DNA of 46,963 nt, from the NCBI GenBank assembly GCA_022508405.1, contig JAFLVI010000006.1:1-46963 (forward strand), given 5' to 3'. Origin of the DNA: Clostridiales bacterium (lineage in GTDB: Bacteria; Bacillota; Clostridia; Christensenellales; Pumilibacteraceae). The notes under the pieces were generated by a model. The model did no database searches. It was not told the origin of the DNA and worked only from the letters and a program-made list of their open reading frames with translations. The position numbers were made by a program, and so were the translations under genes. Numbering within the stretch: position 1 is the stretch's first letter; each line of letters opens with the position of its first letter. Shown here piece after piece: positions 1 to 8,070 of this stretch.

Positions 1-150
1 TAAGGTCTTGTGCAACGTCTGCTTGCGAACCGTGTCAGGGCTTGACCGCAGCAGCACTAAACAAGATGTGGCGTGTGCCACAAGGTAGCTTTAGCGGAGT
101 CAACCGGCGGAAAAACGCTTCGGTGCGTATTATCAAAGACGGTGCGCAGT
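1..150 (+). ncRNA. ffs: Signal recognition particle RNA (4.5S/scRNA), 5' end possibly outside window
   Basis: Contains GCGAACCGTGTCAGG...GCAGCAGCACTAA core typical of Firmicutes SRP RNA; flanking helices CTTGTG/CACAAG, ACGTC/GGCGT and CTTG/CAAG pair across the apical domain. Exact ends uncertain. Confidence 0.85.
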
Positions 151-152
151 TT

Positions 153-188
153 CAAAACCCGACGAACAGAAATGCTCGTCGGGTTTTG
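153..188 (+). terminator. Strong hairpin downstream of SRP RNA
   Basis: CAAAACCCGACGA / TCGTCGGGTTTTG 13-bp perfect stem with 10-nt loop. Confidence 0.6.
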
Positions 189-315
189 AATTGCAAAATA
201 TTATAAGAACTTTCAACTAAAACAAATTGTAAATAAAAGATTCGCCAAGCCTTTGGCTTGCTCGTCGGGTTTTGAATTGCAAAATAATTAATCTGTTAAT
301 TATTTAAAATATAAT

Positions 316-699
316 TTACTGCTTTTTTTGCGTGTCGAACAGATGCATGCAAGTAGCGGTTTTAAGATACCACTCCACCCTGTCCGGATATTCGTATACG
401 TAAATGTCGCTGTGCTTGCGCGAGGCAAACACCATGGGAAGGTCCTGAACTTGCGTGGCGGTACCTTGCGTAGCGCTTTGCGTATAACCGTAATTTTGCG
501 GCGCGGCGTTTTGCGAAAAATCGCCGTATCCGCTTTGAGCATAACCGCCAAAGTTATCCTGCGGGCCCTGCGCACCGCTGTTTTGGTAATTGCTGTTTTC
601 CGGCGAGCCGAAGTCGGTGGAAAACACCGTTTTCTCTCTGTATCCGGTCGCGTTTTGCTCGTTGTCGTTTCTATCGAATGATCTTCTTCTGCCAAACAT
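316..699 (-). CDS. Hypothetical protein with low-complexity G/N/Q/Y/S-rich segment and conserved-looking C-terminus
   Basis: 127-aa ORF immediately downstream of serS; overlapping ORFs in other frames look spurious. Confidence 0.55.
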   Translation of the reverse strand: MFGRRRSFDRNDNEQNATGYREKTVFSTDFGSPENSNYQNSGAQGPQDNFGGYAQSGYGDFSQNAAPQNYGYTQSATQGTATQVQDLPMVFASRKHSDIYVYEYPDRVEWYLKTATCMHLFDTQKKQ

Positions 700-703
700 A
701 ATT

Positions 704-1978
704 TTACCTCAACACATCTGTTCCCACAAATTCGCGCAAGACTTCCGGCACGGTTACCGATCCGTCTTTGTTTTGGTTTTGTTCGACTATTGCGGGCAGC
801 ACGCGGGACGTGGCAAGCCCCGATCCGTTAAGCGTGTGTACGTACCCGATTTTGCCGTCCGCGCCGCGGTAGCGCGTCATGTTGCGCCGTGCCTGATAGT
901 CGTTTGCGTTGGACACCGAGCTGACTTCTTTGTATATGCCCATGGACGGAATCCATATTTCTATATCGTAAGTGCGCGCCATGCTCGCCGAGCAGTCGCC
1001 CGCCGCCAGCTTGCTCAGTCTGTAGTGAAGCCCCAATCCTTCCACCAGAGCGCACGCCTTGTTTACAAGCTCCTCAAATGCCGCTTTACTCTGGTCGGGC
1101 GTGGTTACCTGTACCATTTCCACCTTGTTAAACTGGTGACCGCGAATCATGCCGCGCTCTTCCGCGCGGTACGATCCCGCTTCCTTGCGGTAGCACGGCG
1201 TGTAAGCAAACAGTTTTTTGGGCAGTTCGCTCTCCTGCAAAATCTCGCCGCGGTATAGATTGACAAGCGCCGTTTCAGCAGTGGGCAGCATAAACCGTTT
1301 TGCCGCACCGCCTTCCGCCGTTTCCACGCGGTAAACGTCGTCTTCAAACTTGGGAAACTGCCCCGCTCCCAGCCCGCACTCGTAGTTGAGCATATGCGGC
1401 GGAAGTATAAAGCTGTATCCGTCCTTGTTGTGCGTCTTTATAAAGTAATTGAGCAGCGCCCATTCCAAAAGAGCGCCTTTACCTGTGTACAGCCACGACC
1501 CGTTGCCGGCAAGCTTTACACCGCGCTCGTAGTCAATAAGGTGCAGACTCTCGCAAAGTTCCACATGGTTTTTAATCGGGAAATCAAACTCGGGCTTGTT
1601 CCCCCACACCTTTACGACCTTGTTGTTTTCCTTGCCGCCCGCTTCAACGTCGGGATCGGGAAGATTGGGAAGGCACAATAGCGCCATTCTCAACTGTTCG
1701 TCAACGGCTTTAAGCTGTTCGTCGCTGTTTGCAATCTCGTCGCCCAGCTCGCGCATTTTTGCAAATATCGGCTGAACGTCCTTGCCTTCCTTTTTGAGTC
1801 TGGGGATATCCGCGCTAACCTTGTTCTTTTCGGCTTTAAGCGCTTCGGTCTTGCCGATAATGTCGCGCCGCTGTACGTCCAGTGCGAGAATGGCGTTTAA
1901 GTCGGCGTCACAGCCGCGCTTACTTAACGCCGCCGCAACAAGGTCGGGATTGCTTCGTATAAGGTTGATGTCTATCAT
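704..1978 (-). CDS. serS: Seryl-tRNA synthetase
   Basis: N-terminal coiled coil plus class II motifs (CYRKEAGSYRAEERGMIRGHQFNKVEM; NGSGLATSRVLPAIVEQNQ). Confidence 0.97.
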   Translation of the reverse strand: MIDINLIRSNPDLVAAALSKRGCDADLNAILALDVQRRDIIGKTEALKAEKNKVSADIPRLKKEGKDVQPIFAKMRELGDEIANSDEQLKAVDEQLRMALLCLPNLPDPDVEAGGKENNKVVKVWGNKPEFDFPIKNHVELCESLHLIDYERGVKLAGNGSWLYTGKGALLEWALLNYFIKTHNKDGYSFILPPHMLNYECGLGAGQFPKFEDDVYRVETAEGGAAKRFMLPTAETALVNLYRGEILQESELPKKLFAYTPCYRKEAGSYRAEERGMIRGHQFNKVEMVQVTTPDQSKAAFEELVNKACALVEGLGLHYRLSKLAAGDCSASMARTYDIEIWIPSMGIYKEVSSVSNANDYQARRNMTRYRGADGKIGYVHTLNGSGLATSRVLPAIVEQNQNKDGSVTVPEVLREFVGTDVLR

Positions 1979-2074
1979 GTGTTCGTCCTTTGACTGAGTA
2001 TTTTTATTCTAAGCCTTTATCATCTGTATTATAACATTGAACCATGATAAAATCAACAATATATTGTGGTTTTA

Positions 2075-3712
2075 TTATTTTTCTTTTTGCAAGTCGCGGT
2101 CTTTTTTTCGCCCAAGCCTAAACCATGTAAATTCGGATTTTATGTTTATCGCACCGCAGAGCAATATGCCGACGGCGTACACTATTATAAACGCTCCGCC
2201 GCCGATAAGCGTTTGCCACAAATACGGCACAGCGTTTTTAAGCGCCGCCGTTGTTCCCCAAAACGCAAAACAACCCAGCGCCGTAAAAACAACGGGCACA
2301 ATAAACGCGTTTTTTATTTCCGCGCCGACAGTAAGCTTTTTGTAAGCGCAACGCATGGAAAGCAAAGCCGCTATCCCGTAGCAAAGAGTTGTTGCAAAAG
2401 CCGCGCCCGTTATTCCGAACGCACGCACCACAAACGGCGTGAGTCCCACCTTTACGCACGCCCCGATAAGCAGGTTTATAACAGGCTTGTGCGCCTTGTT
2501 GTACCCCTGCAACACCGCAGTGGACAGCTGCAATATTCCTATATAAAACACCGACATGGCCTGCACGCGCAGCAGTTGTGCCGCAAGCAAAAGTTGGTCG
2601 GAAGTCAATCCCCTGCGGTACAGCACGTTAACCACAGGTTCCGGAAAAAACAAGAACACGGCGGTAATCGGCAAAGTAAACAGCATTATCCATTTTGCCG
2701 CACTGCGCGTTGCGGGCGCGGCGTCTTCGCCCTTTTCCACGGCGCGCGTGATTGTGGGCAAAAAGGCTATTGCAACGGACAGCGCAACCACAGTGGGCAT
2801 GTTTATAAGCGTGCCTACAGGTCCTACAAACAGACCGAACATTGCCGTTGCGCTCTCCCGCCCCGCGCCGCCGTGCATAAGTAGGTTTATGACAAGCACC
2901 GAATCTATCATCTGCGTTATGGGAAGTACCAGCGCGCCCAAAGTGACGGACAGCGCAAAGGAAAACAATTCTTTCATCAATGTTTTGTCGTCAACGGCGT
3001 CGGTCGGTGCGGAAAACTCTTGTGATATTTCGGCGTTTAATGCCGCAACGCGCGAAAGCTTTACCCGCCTTTTCCCGATAAAAGCGTAGCGTAAAAAAAG
3101 ATATAAAAGCGCGGTAAGCTCGCTGATAGATACGCCGAGTAGCGCCCCCGCCACCGCGTACTTTACACCGTACGGCAAAAACAGCTTGCTCAAGTACAAG
3201 CCCAATACAAGCTTTATTACCTGCTCTATAAGCTGGCTTATTCCCCCGGGGAGCATTTGCGTTCTGCCCTGAAAATATCCTCGCAAAACGTTTATCCCGC
3301 CGGCGAACAACAGCGACGGACAAAGCGCCAAATACGCAAGTCCGGCGTCCGTATTGCCCTGCACGCCCGATATTACATTGCGAAGAACCGCAACGCCTAC
3401 GGTGCATATTGCCGCCGCTGCGGATAACGGCAGTATAGCGATTTTTATTGTGCGCTTTGCCGCGCCGTCGTTATTAAGCGCGGTGTACTTTGCGACAACG
3501 CGCGACACCGCGCCCGAAGTCCCACTGCCGCAAAAAGCGAGCAGCACGGTGTACAGCGGAAACACCATCTGATACAATCCCATGCCTTCCGCTCCCACTA
3601 TATTTGTAAGCGGCACGCGGTACAGCGCGCCTATAAGCTTTGCTATTATTCCTATTGCGGCAACAATAGCCGCACTTCTGCCAAATGACTTTATTGTGTG
3701 CTCTTTTTCCAC
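2075..3712 (-). CDS. Polysaccharide biosynthesis/flippase family membrane protein (SpoVB/MATE-like)
   Basis: 545 aa, about 14 hydrophobic segments; N-terminus GIIAKLIGALYRVPLTNIVGAEGMGLYQMVFPLY typical of SpoVB-type MOP-superfamily flippases. Confidence 0.85.
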   Translation of the reverse strand: MEKEHTIKSFGRSAAIVAAIGIIAKLIGALYRVPLTNIVGAEGMGLYQMVFPLYTVLLAFCGSGTSGAVSRVVAKYTALNNDGAAKRTIKIAILPLSAAAAICTVGVAVLRNVISGVQGNTDAGLAYLALCPSLLFAGGINVLRGYFQGRTQMLPGGISQLIEQVIKLVLGLYLSKLFLPYGVKYAVAGALLGVSISELTALLYLFLRYAFIGKRRVKLSRVAALNAEISQEFSAPTDAVDDKTLMKELFSFALSVTLGALVLPITQMIDSVLVINLLMHGGAGRESATAMFGLFVGPVGTLINMPTVVALSVAIAFLPTITRAVEKGEDAAPATRSAAKWIMLFTLPITAVFLFFPEPVVNVLYRRGLTSDQLLLAAQLLRVQAMSVFYIGILQLSTAVLQGYNKAHKPVINLLIGACVKVGLTPFVVRAFGITGAAFATTLCYGIAALLSMRCAYKKLTVGAEIKNAFIVPVVFTALGCFAFWGTTAALKNAVPYLWQTLIGGGAFIIVYAVGILLCGAINIKSEFTWFRLGRKKDRDLQKEK

Positions 3713-3850
3713 ACATATAGTATGATTAAATCAAAAAGAAATAATAGATAAACAAAAAATAAATTTTAGGCCGCCCGCCTTTTAAGCGCATAATATAATG
3801 TGCTTATTGTTAATTCTGCATTCTGCATTCTTAATTCTTCATTAAAAAAA

Positions 3851-3873
3851 GGACTGCAACTGAATTGCAGTCC
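3851..3873 (-). terminator. Intrinsic terminator of ferredoxin gene
   Basis: GGACTGCAA/TTGCAGTCC 9-bp stem followed by T-tract on minus strand. Confidence 0.8.
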
Positions 3874-3892
3874 GATTTTTACTAAATCTACC

Positions 3893-4060
3893 TTATTCGG
3901 TAATAGCGCCCGTCGGGCATTCACCCTCACATGCGCCGCAGTCGATACAAGCGTCTGCGTCTACTACATACTTGCCGTCGCCTTCGCTGATGGCGTTTAC
4001 GGGGCAAGCCGCCGCGCATGCGCCGCAGGAAATGCATTCATCGGTAATTTTGTGTGCCAT
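3893..4060 (-). CDS. 2[4Fe-4S] ferredoxin (55 aa; absent from supplied ORF track)
   Basis: Manual translation MAHKITDECISCGACAAACPVNAISEGDGKYVVDADACIDCGACEGECPTGAITE with two CxxCxxCxxxCP motifs. Confidence 0.95.
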   Translation of the reverse strand: MAHKITDECISCGACAAACPVNAISEGDGKYVVDADACIDCGACEGECPTGAITE

Positions 4061-4188
4061 GGTTTAACCTCCATAATTTTGTACTGTATTTATATTGCAA
4101 TTATAGCATAAACCGTGCAAGATGTCAACGTGTAAAAAAGATTTATTCGGTTAGCGGGTGCGAACAATTTGTTTGCGCACACTTTATT

Positions 4189-5313
4189 TTACTCAGCGGC
4201 TCCGCCTTGATTGCCCTGCGGTCCGCCCTGCTTATTGCGGGACTTGTGCTTTTTCTTTTTTCCGCCGTGGCTTTTGCCGCCGTTATTTGCGTTGTTTGCG
4301 TTGTTGTTATTGCCGCCTTTGTTTTCGGGACGACTGCTATCGCCGTTTCCGTTATTTTCGGGACGTTTCCCGCCGTGGCGATTTTTGTTTTTGTTTTTGT
4401 TCTTGCCGCCGTTGCCGTTATTTGCGTTATTATTGTTGTTGTTTTTCTGTTCGTCGTGTTCTTCGTTATCGTCGTCCGTTTCGGGCGCCTTGCCGGCGCG
4501 AGGCTCAAACTTAAGTTCGTTTAGAGTGTACTCCACAAACTCGAAGTTTTCCTCGTCACCCACGCGCAACCTTACTTTTTCGGTAAGCGGCGTGACCGAT
4601 ACGACCGTGCCCCGCCTGCCGTCCGGACAGGTCACCCACGACCCTACTTTGGGACTGCGGCGCATCACGTCCTCGTACGTCTTGTTCTCGTAAGACAGAC
4701 AGCATAAAAGCCGTCCGCACATGCCGTTTATCTTGTTGGGCGTGAGCGCAAGGTTTTGGCACTTTGCCATTTTTATGGAAACGTGATCGCTGTCCGACTC
4801 GAATCTGCCGCAGCAGCACGGCATGCCGCACGAACCCAAAGACCCTATCAACTTGCATTCTTCCCGCGCGCCGATCTGCCGTAGGTCGATTCGAATATGA
4901 AACGCGGACGCAAGGTCGCGCACAAGCTCGCGAAAATCCACGCGCTGTTCGGCGGTGAAGTACAAAACAAGCTTGCTGTGATCGACAGTAAACTCGCAGT
5001 CCACAATCTTCATATCCAGTCCGCGCGATAAAACCTTTTGCTTTGCGGTGGCTATTATCTCCTGCTTTTGCGCTTCGTCCGCGGTGGCGGCTTCTATATC
5101 GTTTTGGGTAGCAATGCGAAGCACGCCCTTTAACGGCGCGACAATCTTGCTTTCTTCTACTTCGGTCACAGGCAAAATTACCGTGGCAAGCTCCACACCG
5201 CGCTGTGTTTCCACAACTACTTTACCGCCCTTGACGTACTCTTCGCCCTCGGTTGGCGCAAAGTAATACATTCGCGGCGAAGTGCGGAATCTTACGCCTA
5301 TCACTTTCGGCAT
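4189..5313 (-). CDS. ricT: PSP1-domain protein (RicT/YaaT-like) with long Asn/Lys/Gly-rich C-terminal tail
   Basis: PSP1 signatures YFTAEQRVDFRELVRDLASAFHIRIDLRQIGAREECKLIGSLGSCGMPCCCGRF; located next to holB. Confidence 0.9.
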   Translation of the reverse strand: MPKVIGVRFRTSPRMYYFAPTEGEEYVKGGKVVVETQRGVELATVILPVTEVEESKIVAPLKGVLRIATQNDIEAATADEAQKQEIIATAKQKVLSRGLDMKIVDCEFTVDHSKLVLYFTAEQRVDFRELVRDLASAFHIRIDLRQIGAREECKLIGSLGSCGMPCCCGRFESDSDHVSIKMAKCQNLALTPNKINGMCGRLLCCLSYENKTYEDVMRRSPKVGSWVTCPDGRRGTVVSVTPLTEKVRLRVGDEENFEFVEYTLNELKFEPRAGKAPETDDDNEEHDEQKNNNNNNANNGNGGKNKNKNKNRHGGKRPENNGNGDSSRPENKGGNNNNANNANNGGKSHGGKKKKHKSRNKQGGPQGNQGGAAE

Positions 5314-6278
5314 TGTGCTTTTACCTCCATTATCTTTAATATTAGTGTGTCCATAACCGCCTGAGGCATACAGTTGGCGGCGTTGTGCTTTTTGGCTTCG
5401 CGCACCGCTTCCGCGGCGAGAGTGGCGGAATGCGGCGTGTATCCGTCCGCAATTTCTTGTATGTCTTTACTGTCAAAAACCGTGCCGACGCCTATGCAAT
5501 ATCTTGCTATGTCGTTTAACAAATATTCGACTACTCCGAGCAAGCTTTCCACCTTGTCGCGCGACATCTTTTCGTACACGGCTGCGGCGTGCGCAAACAT
5601 CTTGCTGCCGCTGGCAAGCCTAATAAGCTTTTTTGCCGACTCGTATGTGTCCTTAAAGCCGGCGTCCGCCAGTATGCGCTCTGCCGTGCCCAAATTTCCG
5701 CGGCTCGCTTGCGCCGCAAGCTTTACCGCCGCTCCGTCCTTGTGAAATCTGCTCAGCTCCCGCTCCACAACCGCTATGTCAAACGGCGGCAGTTCTATTC
5801 TGTTGCAACGCGACTCCACGGTGGGCAAAAGCTTGCCGCTTGCGCAAAGCACAAAGCACACGCGCGGGGGCGGCTCTTCCAGCGACTTTAAAAGCTTATT
5901 CTGGCAAATCTCGCTCATGCTTTCGGCGTTTTCTATAATGTACACCTTGTTTTTAAGCTCGAACGGCGTAAGGTACAGCGAATCCAAAATTTCCTTAATA
6001 TCGTCTACCGAAATTGCGTAACGCTTGGTTTTTTCCCCACCCGATTTTGTCTTCTTTTTTTCTTCGGCCGGTCGCGGGTAGACAATAATATCCGCATGGT
6101 CGTCAAGCGCATTTTGCTCGCTTATGCCGCACATGCGCGCCGCGACAATGCGCGAAAGCACCTTAAGTCCGTCGTCGTCCTCGCCGGACAGCAAAACCGA
6201 AGTTTCGTTGCCGACGTTTTTTATGCAGTCAAGGTCTGCGTAAAGATATGCGTACTTTTTAAGAACACATTCGCTCAT
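5301..6278 (-). CDS. holB: DNA polymerase III delta' subunit-like
   Basis: Contains YIIENAESMSEICQNKLLKSLEEPPPRVCFVLCASGKLLPTVESRCNRIELPPF; neighbour of tmk and PSP1 gene. Confidence 0.85.
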   Translation of the reverse strand: MSECVLKKYAYLYADLDCIKNVGNETSVLLSGEDDDGLKVLSRIVAARMCGISEQNALDDHADIIVYPRPAEEKKKTKSGGEKTKRYAISVDDIKEILDSLYLTPFELKNKVYIIENAESMSEICQNKLLKSLEEPPPRVCFVLCASGKLLPTVESRCNRIELPPFDIAVVERELSRFHKDGAAVKLAAQASRGNLGTAERILADAGFKDTYESAKKLIRLASGSKMFAHAAAVYEKMSRDKVESLLGVVEYLLNDIARYCIGVGTVFDSKDIQEIADGYTPHSATLAAEAVREAKKHNAANCMPQAVMDTLILKIMEVKAQCRK

Positions 6279-6886
6279 AGTATGCCGCGCACCACAGACA
6301 AAATTTTAGCGGCGGTCTGTTCCTTTGTGCCCGACACGTCAATAGCGGTAAGCTCGCCCAGTTCGCACATTTGCTTAAATCCGTTGTAAACGCGGTTGAA
6401 AAACTCCAAGCTTTCGCGCTCCAACCTATCGGCGCTGTTGGCTCCGCCCTTGCGTAAAAAACCCGCTTCGGGCGTTATATCCAAAAACAAGCCCAAATCC
6501 ACCTTGAGCGGCGATATGGTTATTTCGTTCACCCGCCTTATAAACTGCAGGTCCAGCCCACGCCCGTAGCCTTGATACGCCATAGTCGAATAGATAAACC
6601 TGTCGCAAACGACCACCTTGCCTTGTTCCAATGCGGGAAACACCACTTTGTTAAGATGATCGCGCCGCGCCGCCGAATACAAGTACAGTTCGGTAACCGC
6701 GTCGGGCGAATAAGCGGGATCAAGCAAAAGCGAGCGAATGGACTCGGCAAGTTGCGCACCCCCAGGCTCTCGCGTATGCAACGTAGGAACACCCGCACTA
6801 TTAAGCGCTTCGGTGAGCAACGCGCACTGTCTGCTTTTGCCCGCTCCCTCTACTCCTTCTATTACTATGAACTTGCCGCCGTTCAT
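6275..6886 (-). CDS. tmk: Thymidylate kinase
   Basis: FIVIEGVEGAGKSRQ P-loop, TREPGG and DRFIYSTMAYQGYGRG motifs. Confidence 0.96.
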   Translation of the reverse strand: MNGGKFIVIEGVEGAGKSRQCALLTEALNSAGVPTLHTREPGGAQLAESIRSLLLDPAYSPDAVTELYLYSAARRDHLNKVVFPALEQGKVVVCDRFIYSTMAYQGYGRGLDLQFIRRVNEITISPLKVDLGLFLDITPEAGFLRKGGANSADRLERESLEFFNRVYNGFKQMCELGELTAIDVSGTKEQTAAKILSVVRGIL

Positions 6887-7899
6887 TTGTTACTCCCCAA
6901 TTCCGCCGAGAGCGCCGTTTTAAGCGATAATACGCTTGCAGGCTCGTCTTGTGCGGTCAAAATAAAAACTATATACTTGTCGGTCACCAGCTCGGAATAC
7001 ACGCCGCGACGAATCAACGCTTTATTAAGCTTTGCGGGCGATACGTTAAGCCGTGCACAGTCAAGCACAAGTCTTGTAAAATCATCGTTATCCAAAAACG
7101 GAAATTCCGTTTTTATATCCTGCACCGCGTCGTAAAGACGGTCGTATGCCGCGGCGGTGTCTTTTGAAGCCGCTTTGGTCAACGCGTCGTCTATAGAAGC
7201 GTACAGTAGGTATGACGGGCTTGTAGTGCCCATAACGGAAACAATGTCGCACAAGCGCGCACTGTTTTTGTCCGTCAGATTATCAAGTAACAGCGCCGAC
7301 TGTGTAAGCGCACATAGCGTTTTGTGCGTGGACACGTTGCAGATATCCGCCTTTTTTGCAACGCTTTCGGGCAACTTATCGGAAAACCCGAAGTGCGCTC
7401 CGTGCGCGCTGTCCGCAATAAACAAAAGCCCTTTCCTTTTGCAGTAATCGGCTATGCCGTCAATGTCGGCGCAAAACCCGTAATACGTAGGGGTGGTAAC
7501 AACCACCGCCTTTGTATCAGCTGTGACAGCGCTGTCAATCTGCTTGACGGTAAGCGGATATACACTTCCGACATTCCCCGCCGTAACAAAACGCTTGCCG
7601 GAAAGAACAAAACCGTCAAACACCGAACGGTGCGAATTTACGTCCACCACCGCGCACGCGCCCGAATAGAATACAGCCGACTTAACGCCCTGCGAACTGC
7701 CGCCGCAAAGATAGTGCGCGTGCCGTGCGCCGTAGATATCGGCGGCGCGGCGTTCGGCTTCCAAAACATATCCTGCCGGAAAGCTATCGTCCGAAAGCTC
7801 GGTCAAATCGAGTTGGCAAATTTTCCCTTTATGCCCGGGCGTATGCAGTCTTACTTTATCTTCCGCCGCGGCTTTTTTTAAATGTTCCGCTAAACTCAA
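6883..7899 (-). CDS. Orn/Lys/Arg decarboxylase-family PLP enzyme (short)
   Basis: LHTPGHKGK N-terminus, PTYYGFCADI, DSAHGAHFGF, STHKT (PLP lysine) motifs; 338 aa, shorter than usual. Confidence 0.88.
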   Translation of the reverse strand: MSLAEHLKKAAAEDKVRLHTPGHKGKICQLDLTELSDDSFPAGYVLEAERRAADIYGARHAHYLCGGSSQGVKSAVFYSGACAVVDVNSHRSVFDGFVLSGKRFVTAGNVGSVYPLTVKQIDSAVTADTKAVVVTTPTYYGFCADIDGIADYCKRKGLLFIADSAHGAHFGFSDKLPESVAKKADICNVSTHKTLCALTQSALLLDNLTDKNSARLCDIVSVMGTTSPSYLLYASIDDALTKAASKDTAAAYDRLYDAVQDIKTEFPFLDNDDFTRLVLDCARLNVSPAKLNKALIRRGVYSELVTDKYIVFILTAQDEPASVLSLKTALSAELGSNK

Positions 7900-8000
7900 T
7901 TATTTTCTCCGAGAATATATAATTGGAATAAAAATAAAAATACATCAAGCCGCTAAGGCGTAGTCGCGACGCAGACGGACAGCCGACGACGAGACGCGAT

Positions 8001-8029
8001 GGGAGTTTAGAACCGCCTAAATGACCGAG
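8001..8029. repeat. Copy 1 of hairpin element GGGAG-TTTAG-N6-CTAAA-TGACCGAG
   Basis: Same flanks as 15176-15205 with compensatory change in stem. Confidence 0.65.
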
Positions 8030-8070
8030 CGCCGAGAAGCACGCAGTCCGTATCCGGCGATAAATACGAC

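Noticed and set aside
328-1258. Plus-strand ORFs opposite the 127-aa gene and serS
   Set aside because: Antisense shadows of clear minus-strand coding sequence; low-complexity translations with no motifs.
4054-4693. Plus-strand 156-, 118- and 160-aa ORFs antisense to the PSP1 gene
   Set aside because: Hydrophobic/aromatic runs (FVFVFVLAAVAVICV; LLPPLFALFALLLLPPLF) are the reverse reading of the Asn/Lys-rich tail, not real membrane proteins.
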